A stretch of 64,000 nucleotides of DNA from the NCBI RefSeq assembly GCF_949987515.2, contig NC_082698.1:6398955-6462954 (forward strand), written 5' to 3'. The notes beneath the pieces are model-generated. The model did not search any database. It was not told the origin of the DNA and saw nothing but the letters and a program-made list of their open reading frames with translations. Position numbers and translations under genes: made by a program. Shown here piece after piece: positions 22,830-34,911 of this stretch. Positions within the stretch are counted from its first letter, which is position 1, and every line of letters starts with the position of its first letter. The stretch is from Delphinus delphis (lineage: Eukaryota; Chordata; Mammalia; Artiodactyla; Delphinidae).

Positions 22830-25560
22830 TTACAGGAATTAAAGCATTCTAAAGCTCTTGTATCACCCAGAAGGATAACCAACTTTAGACATTTATAACT
22901 TACATATACATGTTTAGATTAGTATGATAGCCACTGAAAGAATACAAACAAAAACTCCCAAATGACTCAAGAAAAAATATCACAGTAATCCAACAGAAGG
23001 CAAGAAAATGGGGCTGAGAGGACATAAAAGTAGGACAAATAGAAAGTATAAAATAGGATGATACAAACACATACATACACACACATATACATACATATCA
23101 GACACTCAACCATAAGTACAGAATCCGTATCAGGATACATAATATATGCAAACTGACTAAATGATCCAGTTAAAAATTATTAAATTGCTAAATCCAATTC
23201 CATGCTGTTCACAAAATATCTAAAATAAAGATACAGATTGGTTGAAAGTAAAACTACATGTAAATATACATGTAATACATACACACAGCACAGTTTAACC
23301 AAAGTGACTGTAGCTATACGAATAAGGTTGAGCACATACATAACAGAAAAACATTGATAAAAGTTCAAATTACAAAGATATATATATTTTGGGAATTCCC
23401 TGGAGGTCCAGTGGTTAGGAATCCACGCTTTCACTGCCGAGAGTATGGGTTTGATCCCTGTTCGGGGAACTTAAGATCCCACAAGCTGTGCGGTGGCGCG
23501 TGGTGGCGGGGGGGGGGGGGGGATTTTATATATATATGTATATTTAAATCATATGTACCCAAATATAGTCTCAAAAATTAGCAAAACTCGACAGAATATG
23601 AAGAGAAAGACAAATCTCTCTCAGCAAATAGAAAAAATATAAAAATTAAGATGAAGATTTTAACAGATTTTGAAAAAAATATACTCAATGGACATATTAG
23701 AACACAGGATCTAACAATTCCAAAAATATACTTCCTTTCAAGTAAATGTGAAACAATTTTCAAAAAATTAACCCTATACTTGTATGGTAAAGCAAATAAA
23801 TTTCAATGAAGTGGAATAACAGATCACAATCTCTGACAACAACGTAATTAAGTTAACGATGGGAAACAAAAGCCTCAACTAGAAAATTCACCTTTTAGAA
23901 ATTGAGACACACTTCTAAATAACCCATAGATCAAAGATAAAATTCTAAGAAAAATTATCATTTATACATTTCAAAAGCTATAGGATACAGCTGAATCCAT
24001 TCTTAAAGGAAAATTTATAATCGTAAATATGAGCATTAGAAAAGGAACTTAAACTAAGCAAAAATCTATAAACTAAGCATTGGTCCACAAATTAGAAATA
24101 GAACAAGATAAACTCAAAACAGGGAAGACATAATAGAAGTGAATAAAACACAAAACCCCACACATACACCCACACAATACAATCAACCAAGCTAAAACCT
24201 GGTTCTTTACAAAGCATAATAAAATTCACAAACCTTTAGCAAGGGTTATTAGGGAAAAAAGCAGTAGAAAAATAAATATACGGCATTAAAAAAGGCTTGC
24301 ACTATAGATCTGAAGACTTTGAAAAGATAAGTTGCAATTATTAATAACTTTAAGCCAATAGACTTTTATATATGGAAAACAAATATCTAGTAAAAAGCAA
24401 CATCAAAACTGACTCAAAAGTAGGATGAGAAATCCTATCATATTAAATATACTGAATCAGTAGTCAAAAAAATCTTCCTTTAAAGAAATTTCCAGGCCCC
24501 GGTGGCTTCACCAAAATTTCCCACAAAACCTACAAGATTAAAAAAAAATGTCCAACACAAACTCCTTCAAAGAACAGAAAAACACTCCAATTTGTTTTAT
24601 AGGATTAAAATAAAACTAACCTTGATACCAAAACCCAACAAGGCAAGTGCAAGAAAAGATATTTATCAGCCGATATTATCCAATGTGGATCCAAAAAATT
24701 TTTTAATGGATTGACAATCTGTGGTGCTACCCAAGATGTAGTATGGGTGTTATAGCCTGTCATTCCCACTGATTAAAAGAAAAACTCTGGACAAAATATA
24801 AACAGTGACCTGGGGATTCGGAAAGGTAAATAGCAGGCAGATTGGGAAAACAAGTCAAAACTTCAAGAATGATTAGTATACCAGGGTTCAATAGGCTATA
24901 TTCTGGGTCACAAAGCAAACCCTAACAAAGTTAAAGAATTGAAATCAAAGTATGTCCTCTAATAAAAGAATTAAACTAGAAATCAGTAAAAACATTTCTG
25001 GAACACTGCCAAATATGTGGAAGTTAAACAGTATACTTTAAACGATCCATGGGTCAAAGGGGAAGTCTCAAGGAAAATTAGAAAATATTTGACTGAATAA
25101 ACATCAACTTATCCAAATTTCTCCCTAGAGGGAAACTTATAGCACTAAATTATTACATCGGAAAAGAAAACCATCAGGTCAATTATCTAAGCATCTACTT
25201 TAAGAAAACAGACGAAGAGCAGAATAAATCTAAACCAAGCAGTAGGAAAATTAAACATAGAGACTAAATTAATAAAATTTAAAACAGAAAGGTCAATAGA
25301 GAAAAAAAAAACCAATGAAACCCAAAGCTTGTTCTTTGAAGAAAAAAAAAAAAGTCAAGTTGATAGACTTCTAGTAAGACTGCAAGAAAAAAAGGGCAAA
25401 CACAAACACCAGGAATGAAAAAGGGAGCATCATTACAGACCCTACAGATATTAAGGAAGTTAATACGGGATACTAAAATAAAATACATTTTATTTATACA
25501 TTCTACAAATTAGATAATACAGATCAACTGTTTGAAAGGCAAATTACTGAAGGAAACCAG
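22830..25560 (+). mobile_element. Old L1 (L1M-type) ORF2 remnants, sense, several pieces
   Basis: Diverged L1 ORF2 runs in sense. The FPGPGGFT-like block at 24488-24515 is the counterpart of the SPGPDGF motif before the reverse transcriptase. The part at 24880-25130 repeats an earlier ORF2 segment, which suggests a second overlapping insertion. The SINE at 23392 interrupts the block. Confidence 0.65.
23392..23522 (+). mobile_element. tRNA-derived SINE (CHR-2-like) ending in a 15-G run instead of an A tail
   Basis: The head GGAATTCCCTGGAGGTCCAG, the A-box-like AGTGGTTAGGA and the B-box-like GTTTGATCCC identify the subtype. After GCGCGTGGTGGC the element passes into 15 consecutive G bases (23508-23522), where an A tail would be expected. 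Flanks are TA-rich and no firm duplication could be assigned. Confidence 0.85.
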
Positions 25561-25564
25561 AATG

Positions 25565-26200
25565 TCACCTCAAAAATGTGCCTCTCTGACATAAAAATTA
25601 TTTTCGAGCAGAACGCAATTAAACAGCAGCATAGACAGGAAAAGCTCTCTCACCTCCCCCATTTCTGCCTAAAGGCAGGATATAAGTTCTGTGGTACGCG
25701 GGCCTCTCACCGCTGCAGCCTCTCCTGTTGTAGAGCACAGGCTCCGGACACGCAGGCTCAGCGGCCACGGCTCACGGGTCCAGCCGCTCGGCGGCATGTG
25801 GGATCCTCCCGGACCGGGGCACGAACCCGCGTCCCCTGCATCGGCAGACAGACTCTCAACCACTGCGCCACCAGGGAAGCCCAGGATATAAGTTCTTTTA
25901 CTGGAGAGAGACTTAACAGCCAGAAATGGCACCAGAGGAATCTACAGATAAAACTTACTCCGTTAAGTTTTCCTTTCATGTACTTGCCTTACCATAGTTT
26001 GCTGCCCTTGGAAGCTGAAAACTGCTTTCCTTTCTCCTGTCATTTCTCTACAAAGGTACTGCTCTTTGTTGAAGAGGCTATGTAAGCCAGAATTCAAAGC
26101 CACCACTTAGAGTTACTTTTCATTGAAGTTTTTTCTGTGTGATGTACACTGTGCAAGTTAATAAACTTTCTTTTGTTAATCTCTCTGTTAAAGAGCCCCA
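25565..26200 (+). mobile_element. Solo LTR-like block of an old endogenous retrovirus
   Basis: GAGGCTATGTAAGCCAGAAT near 26071 and AATAAACTTTCTTTTGTTAA near 26160 look like the 3' R/U5 part of a class I LTR with its polyadenylation signal. A SINE splits it at 25691-25881. No internal viral genes adjoin it. Family and exact borders are not established. Confidence 0.45.
25676..25896 (-). mobile_element. CHR SINE, antisense, without an A tail but with a perfect 15-bp duplication
   Basis: The body is 25691-25881. The perfect duplication CAGGATATAAGTTCT lies at 25676-25690 and 25882-25896. The SINE 3' end (GTGGTACGCGGG on the plus strand) abuts the duplication directly, with no T tract. Confidence 0.95.
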
Positions 26201-26209
26201 GCTGGAAAC

Positions 26210-27460
26210 TTAAGATGGAACACATGAAGTATTGCCTCACCTACACTACCAAACTGAAGAATAGATTGCTTGAATACTCCTGTATCCTTAAAGAAACTGA
26301 AACGGTGCAGCCACTTCAGAAAACAAGTTGGCAGGTTCTGATGAAGTCCAGCATATACTGACAATGTGATCCAGCAATCCTACCCCTAGGTACTTACCCA
26401 GGTGAAATGGAAACCTATGTTCACACAAAATTGGCAACATCATAGAGCGATACACCAAACAGGATAACATGTACTGTATGTAAATTTGAAAACAAAGTTT
26501 AAAGATGTCTTTGCAAACTAAAGTGAACAATATATAAAAAGGATAATTTTGTTTTGTTTATACTAGAATGCTTGATTGATTTTGACATGGAAAAATAAGA
26601 TAATCAACACATCAGTAGATTCAAGGAGGAAAAAAATGATCTCAGATGCATAAAAAGTACTTGTTAAAATTCAAAACCCATGCCATGATTTTAAAAAGTA
26701 CTAAGCAAATTAGGAATAGAAGGGAACTCCCTTATTCTGATAAAGTAGATCAAAAATAACAGATACCATTCTTGATACGCAACACAGAAAGTATTCTCTG
26801 AAATTGAAAAGACAAAGATGACCACTGTCAGCACCGCTGGTCAACATTTTACTGTGGGTCCTAGTCAGTGCAATAAGGAAAATAAAAAGCAAAAGAACTG
26901 CCAATGAAGGAAAAAAATGCATTTATAGATAATGTGATTATGTACATTGATAATCTTAAAAATTCTATAGATAAATATAGCAAGTTAGCTAGTCATACAA
27001 CCAACAATTCAAAATTATATTTCATTATATAATTTACAAAACACCCAAAAAGCAATGAACTTAGTAACAAATGTACAAAACATGTAGACCTTCATAGGGA
27101 ACGATCACACAATTTTAGAATGCAGAGATGTAATAAATGGTGTGATAAATTCATGGATTAGAAGATTCGATACTATAAAGTTCTCGCCAGAATGACCTAT
27201 CCACTTGATCCCAATGGAAATCCCTAGTTTCATCAAAATTTCTATGTAAGTGCAAAAGGTCAAGAGTGGCCAAGGTCGAGGGATAGGAAGCAGGGGGTAG
27301 ACACAAATGTTTTCAGATTAATGAATGAAATAATCAGATGGTCAGCAAGGTCAGTATGTGACACCACAAAAGAATAGGAGGCATTTATAACTATTCCAAG
27401 TTTGTTCTATAAATGGATATAAACCCATATTAGGCTTCTTTTTCAAAAAAGAAACCCTAA
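26210..27460 (+). mobile_element. Old L1 (L1M-type) ORF2 fragments, sense
   Basis: GCAAATTAGGAATAGAAGGG at 26705 is the conserved L1 reverse-transcriptase region. The piece at 26310-26460 (GTGATCCAGCAATCCTACCC) belongs further 3' in ORF2. The reversed order indicates at least two insertions or a rearrangement. No frame survives. Confidence 0.65.
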
Positions 27461-29285
27461 CCAAAAAGCCTCACCTAATATCATGAAGTACTGGCCTACT
27501 GATGGATGTGGGTTCTGGCCACCAAGCTGCAAAACCATTGCTGTAAATTCCGTGCCCCGCTGGCCTATTGGTTTCCCAGTGCTTGCTCTGGGCCGATAGC
27601 ACCCACAGTGGCTGGGCCCAAACTCTGACACATTCTCTACTTACGACCACCGTTTTAACCATGTTTGGCAGCCCTTCCCATAAATCACATAGAGAGAGAG
27701 CCACGTTTACATGGCCTTCTGCCGAAAAACGATCATTCCAGAGGGTTTGCACTTATTACTAGGACGACTCCAAGAGACAGAAAATTCTTTTTATTAGAAG
27801 AAGCTTTAAGAAAAACATTTTCACTGAAAGAGAAAAACTTCCCTAAATTTCCTACTTAAGAAATCTAGTGAATTGTGATGAGCAGTATCAATTCCTTTGG
27901 ACACCTTAAGAAGGTGGCTGTAAGGAAACACTTAGTCCAATGTCACATCTCAAACTGAGCTAAATATACCATCACAGTTCTGAAGAACTCAAACCAGAGA
28001 TTGCAAGGTTTGGTCTCTGTCTTAAATCCAGAAAAATAAAAAGCAAGATGTATAGGCCAAATGATGGCCGATTTCTTCTGCATTCTGTATCATGTTTCTT
28101 CGGTGTACTATGAAATTCCATTTTATGTTCGACAATGCTCTTCAGCAATGAGAAAAACAAACGAAGCTGAAAATAATAAAATGTTTAAAAGCCCAGGCAC
28201 AGATGGCATAAGAGGCAGTAGATATCTCCTAAGTGCATGTTGTTTCCCTGTATTATTTGACATGGTCTCGGTGTCATCTGAACGGAAAGGAAATAATACT
28301 GATTGTAGCGATAGCAAAGTCTATATTCTTCTTGTGAAAAGTCACAGTGCTTCCAAAAAGAATTCCAGAAGCAGTATAGGCAGGAACAAGTAAGTCACAT
28401 ACTCACTGGGTAGTGAAATAAGGAATCAAGAATAAGCAGCCCCAAGAGAATTCATACAATTACAAAAGTAAAACCATACAGCTTTGTGGTTGGTTAAAAA
28501 GTCAGGTCGGAAAGAAGAAACCAGAAAATAATCAAATTCAGTGGAAAAACTCACTTGAAGGTTTATGGCCAACCTCAGAGCATTTCATCACACTCGCAGG
28601 GTAAGGAGTCTTCAGCAGCTGTGGGCAGATGATGGAGCCAGGGTCACAGGAGGAGGAAGGCAGGCACTAAAGGGCCCAGCAGAATCCCAGCCAGAAAAAC
28701 AGAACCTCCACCAGCTGAGGTCAGCGAGGGTCAGCTGGGTTTGCACACCTTTGACTCACTTCATATCCCTCGCATCCCACAGAGAATTGACCATTCTAAA
28801 TGTCATGGTTCACAGTCCCACAGTGGCGTAGCTGCAGCCACCATTAGCTTGAGGGGCTGCTCGTCTAAACTGCTTCATGTGAATCGAAAGCTAAGGCATG
28901 ATTCCTTCCCTCATTCCTCAAGGTCTCCCAGGCCAGGCACAGGAGAATCAAAGGAGTATTCTTACCGCCAATGGGTTTGTTTATGTTTGACATTAAACAA
29001 TTCCCTATGTCCATGATATAAATTAGCTCCTTAACATTCCATGACAAACAGTAGCTCTCTTCGGTGAACTAGGATTTAAATGTATGCAATTCTCATGACT
29101 TCTCTTTCATCTCAAAGACTTGAAAATTCCTCCCTTTTCCTATTGATTTACTTTTCAATGACATGTAGACTTAAACCGGTCCCAGCCGTCTTTAGCTGGT
29201 CTCTATTCAAACAATATACTTTTGTTTCTTTATTGTTACATTTTCAATTCTATTAGTTATTTTTGGGATTATCCACTGAAATTTC
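27461..29285. other. Single-copy DNA, no gene supported
   Basis: Open frames of 60-110 codons on both strands (for example 28061-28393 plus) show no recognisable domain, and I found no splice-bounded coding signal that stands out. No repeat family was recognised. Confidence 0.45.
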
Positions 29286-29289
29286 TCCA

Positions 29290-29480
29290 GCTATCTGGAG
29301 ATGAGTGTGGTAGGGTAGAAAAAGTATGTGATTTAACATTACCAAGGCCTAAGTCACACCAGTTATGAGACCTTGGATATATGACTAGTCTCTGAGGGTC
29401 ACTTGCCTCATCTGTGAACTGGGAATGATATTTACTATGCAAGGCAGTTTTTAGAATCAGTGGAAATGTACACATAGCAT
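29290..29480 (+). mobile_element. MIR SINE, sense
   Basis: GAGACCTTGGATATATGACT and TGCCTCATCTGTGAACTGGG with a following GAATGATA stretch match the MIR core, which normally reads as a gene-like CCTCATCTGTAAAATGGGG. Confidence 0.75.
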
Positions 29481-29759
29481 TTAGTTGCTGTTTAAACAGC
29501 AGATGTTTAAGGATCTTTTTATTCTGGTAAAAAACACATGTGACAACGTTTACCATTTAAACCATTTTTATGTGGACAATTTAGTAGCACTAAGGACATT
29601 CACCCTGTGGTACGACCATCAGCACTGCCCATCTCCAGAGCTTTGTATCATCTTAAACTGAAACGCTGTACCCAGCCATTACATTCCCCACTACCCCTGC
29701 CGTAGCTGCTGGCAACCACTACTCTACCTTGTCTCTATGAATTTAACTACTCCAGGTAA

Positions 29760-30145
29760 GAGGTGTGGAAATAAATTTCTAGGCCCAAAATGGAGCCACT
29801 CCTGCCAGGGTTCCAGGTCAGCAAAATGAACTTTCGTGTGCCTGTAAGGGTTCCACTTGACCAGAAACATAGTGTACCCAGTTAGCCAGTCCAGCTCTAG
29901 GCTCTATAACTGGTTTCTTCATTGCCTGGTATTTCTAAATAAGGTCAGATATGCAGCCCCAGCCAGCCACGCCCTGTCTCCACGTTACTGCTTCCAACTC
30001 CGTAAAACCTGCTATCGCCCAACATCCCTGGGGAGCAGTGCTCTACTGCTCGTGAGGCGCTGAACCCCCCCAGTCCATGGATTGCTTTCTCTTTGAATAA
30101 AGGACATCAGACTCATTACTAAGCTGTTTTATTTTTGTCAGTTGA
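29760..30145 (+). mobile_element. Solo LTR-like element inside an old L1
   Basis: The block begins near TGTGGAAATAAATTTCTAGG and contains CAAAATGGAGCCACTCCTGC. It carries AATAAA at about 30096 followed by GGACATCAGACTCATTAC, in the arrangement of a gammaretrovirus-like LTR. The surrounding L1 resumes after it. No exact short target duplication was found, and the family name is not assigned. Confidence 0.5.
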
Positions 30146-30209
30146 CTGTGGAATCCTACAGTATGTGTCCTTTTGTGACCGGCTTATCCACTTGGCATAA
30201 TGCTGTCAA

Positions 30210-30415
30210 GCTGTAGTGTGTGTCTGCATAAACAACAAGGTCCTACTGCAGAGCACAGGGAACTGTATTCAGTATCCTGGGATGAACCGTAACAGAAAAT
30301 ATGAAAAAGAATGTATGTATATGTGTAACTGAATCACTGTGCTGTGCAGCAGAAATTAACACAACGCTGTAGATCAACTATACTTCAATAAATTTAAAAA
30401 AAAATACAAAAAGTG
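30210..30415 (+). mobile_element. Young L1 3' end (about 200 bp), 5'-truncated
   Basis: AGCACAGGGAACTGTATTCA, AACTGAATCACTGTGCTGTG and TATACTTCAATAAATTTAAA are the characteristic L1 3' UTR end of this mammal group. It ends in an A-rich tail. It lies inside an old antisense L1, with imperfect GTAG...GTGTC-like flanks. Confidence 0.85.
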
Positions 30416-30560
30416 GTAGCCTGTGTCAGAATCCCCCGCCTTTTAAAGGCTGAAGAGTATTTTATCTGCTCATCTGTCAATGGACACTTGGGTTGCTTCC
30501 ATCTTTCAGCTGTTATAAATGATGCAAATGGCGAGTGTTTTAACTAGATTCTTTTTTTAA

Positions 30561-31251
30561 TGCCAAAAATACAGATTAAGCAATCCAGACAGTTTGTCCC
30601 AGGCTCACAAAGGTTCTCTTTCTAGAATATCTTCATAAGCCTATCTGCAGGGAATACTAATACCTCCTACTTTCTACTGATGGAAATCCTGTTTAAGAGC
30701 TCTTTACTTTTTCATACGACCCAGAGGAGCAAAATGAGGAAACAAACAAACTGCTCATCACAGTTAATACAATCTGTCAAGTTAGTACATAGACCAATCC
30801 AAACTTTGAAAATGCCAATCAATTACAGATTATACGGGAAGACCTGTGCTTCAACGGGAAAACTACGCATCGCTCAGATCACACCCTTTGGGGTTTTCCA
30901 GTTTAGCACTGCATTGCCTTTCACCTGTTTCACCTGTTAAGTTGAAAAGAACAGATGGCAATGCAAAGGGTTCTGGTCTATGGATATGCAAATGAACTGC
31001 CCCATGGAGTAGCAACCCTCCCTCCCTCCACAGGGCAAAGCCATTTGGGCATCATTTTCAAGTTTATTTCAATATTTCTGATCACAGAGGTGTCTGCCCT
31101 TTGGATCCTCTTTGCATTGGTTATAACATCTTACTGGTTATTTCATTAATATATTAAATAGTTAACATTTTTATATCTATGAGAGTCATAATTTTACAGT
31201 GTTTTGCAAAATTATCCTTTAACTAATATAAGCAACATCTGTGGGTGAGTT
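30561..31251. other. Single-copy DNA, no feature recognised
   Basis: No gene or repeat could be supported in this stretch. Confidence 0.45.
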
Positions 31252-31405
31252 AATTCCATGCTACTCAAAACACGGCCTGTGGCAGAGCAGCCTGGGCACC
31301 CCCTGGGATGCTCTGTTAGAAATGCAGAAAGTTGGACCCCACATGACGAGCACTGGGTTTTAACAGGACCCCCGCTTAGGGACACACTGAAGTGAGAGCT
31401 GCAGT
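31252..31405 (+). mobile_element. MER5-type hAT DNA transposon relic
   Basis: GCTACTCAAAACACGGCCTG, TGTTAGAAATGCAGAAAGTT and GGGTTTTAACAGGACCCCCG follow the order of a MER5A-like non-autonomous hAT element. No target duplication was resolved. Confidence 0.65.
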
Positions 31406-31994
31406 GGGTTATAACACTCATCGCTCACTGACCTCCCAGCCTGGGAGGACTGGCTCTGCTAGCCTCGGCCCTTCCGTCCCAGGGATTTTCCAGCAGCTTC
31501 CTGCCCTCCTGGCTCCCTCTCAGCAAGCCTCCTTCTGAGTGGAGGTGAGGTCATTGCCAGAAGCGCTCTCCCCTTTCACCTCCATGTCCAACCCAACCCG
31601 GGGGCCACAGAGCACACTTCTGACCACCACCACCACCACCTCCCACCCTCCCACAGTGACGCGAACCTTCAGGAAGTGGGAGTGAGCCCACAGAGACAGA
31701 GACCAGGCCTCAGATCACCACGCACTTCCCACTCATCCTCCCAGATTTGTTCTTGGCGGAGAGGGGAGGATCTTGGACAGCACCGTGGTTGTGGCCTGTC
31801 AAAGCTCAACTGTACCTGAAAACATCTTGTTCCTTAGTATTTAATTTCTCTTCTTAGGGAGAATTTTTTTCCTTAGGGGATAGTGAAAATGGTTAAGAAA
31901 CACAGCCTTCAGTAAACCTTTCTTAACCCATCTCTCTATGATGCTTCCCTATCTTCGGGTTGCAATGCTGCCCACGTTTTCAGGTCTTCCATTT
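31406..31994. other. Moderately GC-rich single-copy DNA
   Basis: A short CAC-repeat tract occurs at 31625-31641. No exon or repeat family could be supported. Confidence 0.45.
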
Positions 31995-32160
31995 TCTTAT
32001 TCAACCAATACTTGAGTGCCTACCTGGTAACTGCCTTGTGAACATGGGGGTGACACATGTGAACAGGCAGGCCTGGGTCCTGTCCCCACTGGGCTTAGTC
32101 TAACTGAGGATGAGTGAGCAACTTACCACATAAAGAGACTAGATTTTTTTTAAATGTAAA
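31995..32160 (-). mobile_element. L2 3' end, antisense
   Basis: TTATTCAACCAATACTTGAG, GGCCTGGGTCCTGTCCCCAC and a following GGGCTTAGTCTAACTGAGG stretch follow the antisense L2 3' pattern seen again at 63214. Confidence 0.6.
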
Positions 32161-32589
32161 AAGTGAAAATAACATATAAAAAGTGATGCATAAAGAAGCT
32201 TTAGAAAATGAAGAAAAAGTAATGCAAATTTAGAATGTGACATCTCAGAAAATGACTGTTACATAGTCTGTTGGGGGAGGGAGGGAACTATGCATAGGAA
32301 GCTGTTTTCCTGAGGGAAAAATAGTGTCCATACTGTCATGGGTATTAGGGAGTTTAGAAATAATCATTCTAATGGTAACTTAATTGACAGAAAATATTTG
32401 AACAATTATAATAAGAGTTGACTTCAGGTAAAGATACCCCATGATGGCTCTGCCCCTACTCCGCCCAGGAACTCCCTTTTTTGCTGGTTCTTAGCCTTTC
32501 ATTTGCCTGATCAGTCTGGGTTTACATTATGTTTTCTTCCAAACCTTGTTTCATAGTTTGTCCAGCGTTTTTGCGTGAACTGCATAGTC
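32161..32589. other. No feature firmly recognised; possible L2 continuation
   Basis: A-rich sequence follows the L2 fragment. It may be a diverged continuation, and no gene is seen. Confidence 0.35.
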
Positions 32590-32775
32590 ATTAACAAGCC
32601 AGGCACCACAATGGTGGACACAGTTCACACACTATCTCATTTAACCTTCACAGGAACCTTGCAAGGTCAGCTTATCATCCCCCTGAGACACGGGAAGCAG
32701 GAAACGTCCCAAACCCCACAGCCAGTAAACAGTAACCCAGGCTTGACCGACTTCAATGCCATCGTACTGCCCTGA
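32590..32775 (-). mobile_element. MIR SINE, antisense
   Basis: ATCTCATTTAACCTTCACAG, CTTATCATCCCCCTGAGACA and AACCCAGGCTTGACCGAC match the reverse of the MIR core. A CHR SINE pair inserted immediately downstream. Confidence 0.7.
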
Positions 32776-32786
32776 TCTATTAGGTG

Positions 32787-32792
<6 letters not shown>

Positions 32793-32833
<41 letters not shown>

Positions 32834-33109
32834 GGTACGCAGGCCTCTCACTGTTGTGGCCTCTCCCGTTGCGGAGCACAGGCTCCGGACGCGCAGGCTC
32901 AGCGGCCACGGCTCACGGGCCCAGCCGCTCCGCGGCATGTGGGGTCTTCCCAGACCGGGACACGAACCTGCGTCCCCTGTAACGCAGGGGCTTCCCTGGT
33001 GGCGCAGTGGTTGAGAGTCCGCCTGGAGCCGGGGCCGCTGAGCCTGCGCGTCCGGAGCCTGTGCTCCGCAACGGCAGAGGCCACAACAGTGAGAGGCCTG
33101 CGTACCGCA
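32793..33109. mobile_element. Head-to-head pair of partial CHR SINEs forming a large inverted repeat
   Basis: An antisense copy (32793-32979) with a 39-base T tract faces a sense copy (about 32988-33109). The antisense copy lacks its first roughly 50 bases. The sense copy lacks an internal segment that includes the B box. The arms 32831-32914 and 33026-33109 (84 bp each) are reverse complements with two mismatches, separated by about 111 bp. Confidence 0.95.
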
Positions 33110-34609
33110 AAATGAATAAATAAATAAAAATAAATATAAAATAAAATTAACGCAAAAGTAAAACAGATGCCATTTGGCAGTAGTGGGGGCGATGACTAGT
33201 ATCAGAAAGCTTTAGTAGAAACAGCTGTGGCAAATCAGCCTGACTCACGCTAAGTTACCTGTAATCAAGTTACCATCTGACTACTGATTAGTAAATGGAG
33301 CACCTGGGGAACCAGGCCTCCAGACAGCGTCTGTTTCATGGGTGTGCCCTCCTTCTGGCAGACGCTGAAGGACTCAAGTTCAGGTGTCATGCAGAATAAG
33401 CGCCAATGAAAATGTGGACGCGTGATCCGCAAAAAATGGAGAATCAGCTGTCTACCTTTAAAATCATGTGTTGGGTATTTGTCAATAATTACCAATTCAG
33501 AATAGCAAAGAGGCAGAAGGTACATGTTTCTCTCGAAAGGTTTCACTCTTTGGTATCCTTTTTCCTTTTCAAGAAACAAAAATATTTGATAACTGGGCTC
33601 ATTGTCAGATTTTGTTTTGTCCTTCCATGATTTATTACATTTGATTCACTAGATTTTGCCATTTCTTGGAAGTTGTGAAAACCCTAAACCCATACTCTAA
33701 CATTTGTTCACATTGAAGCTAAACACTACATATTAAACGGATAAAAAAAATTTTAGCTAACAGCTCAAGTTATCAACAAGGAGATTTCTCGGATCAGAAC
33801 TTTCACTGTAACATTTTTTATTAAACTTCAAACCAACCAGGCTACATTATAAACAAACGCAACTAAAGTCTCCAATGTTTTTGAGAGTGATAGATTTTCC
33901 TTTCCCTTAAGTTTCAAGATTTCAAAAAAGTAAATAAAGATGCTGGAAACTGGAAAAAAAACATTTTTTTTTAAGCTGCCGGGAGTACGAATAAAGAAGA
34001 AAACATGAGGAATGGAGTATAACTCAGCCCCAAGAGAAGGGAAGAGGAGGAAGGTGGTAGAAGTTTCCATTTGTTTCCTTCACTGGAAAAGCACTTGAGT
34101 TACAGTTTCTGGGGCAGCTCTTAGTCCTTGAACAGGGCGAAACAAACAGGTTTTATCTGGTGTGCAAACAATCGCCAAGGACTGGCCAGGAGCCTGGACT
34201 GTGTTGACCTTTGAGGGAAAGGTCTGCAGTCAGAGGCAGGGTGTGGTCATATACAAGCTGTGTTTGTGGATCCCACCCCATGTCGAGCAAACGGCAAAAA
34301 AATCCAACATTGCCAGGCAACCATTTCTTAACGTTTCACTCATCAATGACTGCCATTAAGATATTTTAGCCCCAAACAGACATTTTGTTTTCTAAATGGA
34401 ACTTGATGGATAGAGAGATGGATAAAATGGATTCTACGTCACATTTCTTATCCCTGTCTCCGGATATTTATTTCCTTTTCCCAGTCTATGGGGAGAACCC
34501 ATTTTATGTCAGGTAGTAGGAGGGACACAAAGGCAAACAGTGGAAGATAAACTAGAAGTAAGCACCTAATCATAACTCTGAAGGACATTCTAAACGTGTT
34601 GGGCAGAGG
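33110..34609. other. Single-copy DNA, no gene supported
   Basis: After an AAATAAA-rich tail of the SINE pair (33110-33150), no repeat family or coding segment could be recognised. Confidence 0.45.
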
Positions 34610-34911
34610 AGGAAAAGTTCATAAGCATGTCGTTCTAGCAAATTAGAATTTTTCACTAGCAGAATGGTAAAAATCCAAAAGTTTGATAACACACGCGTTG
34701 CAGAGGGTGTGGAAAAGGAGAGACGTATGTTGCTGTTGGAAATGTAAATTAGCGTTAAGCCCTATGGAGGATGTTAACATTATCACACTAACGCTGCCTT
34801 TGACGGGGCAATTCCACACCTAGACATTTATTCTATGAATATACCAGCACAAATGCAAAATGTCAGGTGCACAACATTGTTTAGTTTACAGTGGTTGGTA
34901 ATAAAAGCTGT

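Larger units (their letters stand above)
29540..30560 (-). mobile_element. Old L1 fragment, antisense, split by an LTR and a young L1
   Basis: The pieces 29540-29760, 30145-30210 and 30415-30560 join into one antisense L1 3' region: GGCAACCACTACTCTACC at 29710, CCTTTTGTGACCGGCTTATC at 30169 and GGACACTTGGGTTGCTTCCA at 30482. The two younger insertions therefore postdate it. Confidence 0.75.

Noticed and set aside
28061..28393. 110-codon plus-strand frame containing SPGTDGIRG, similar to an L1 PDGF motif
   Set aside because: The surrounding sequence does not continue as L1 ORF2, so the match of a few residues is probably chance.
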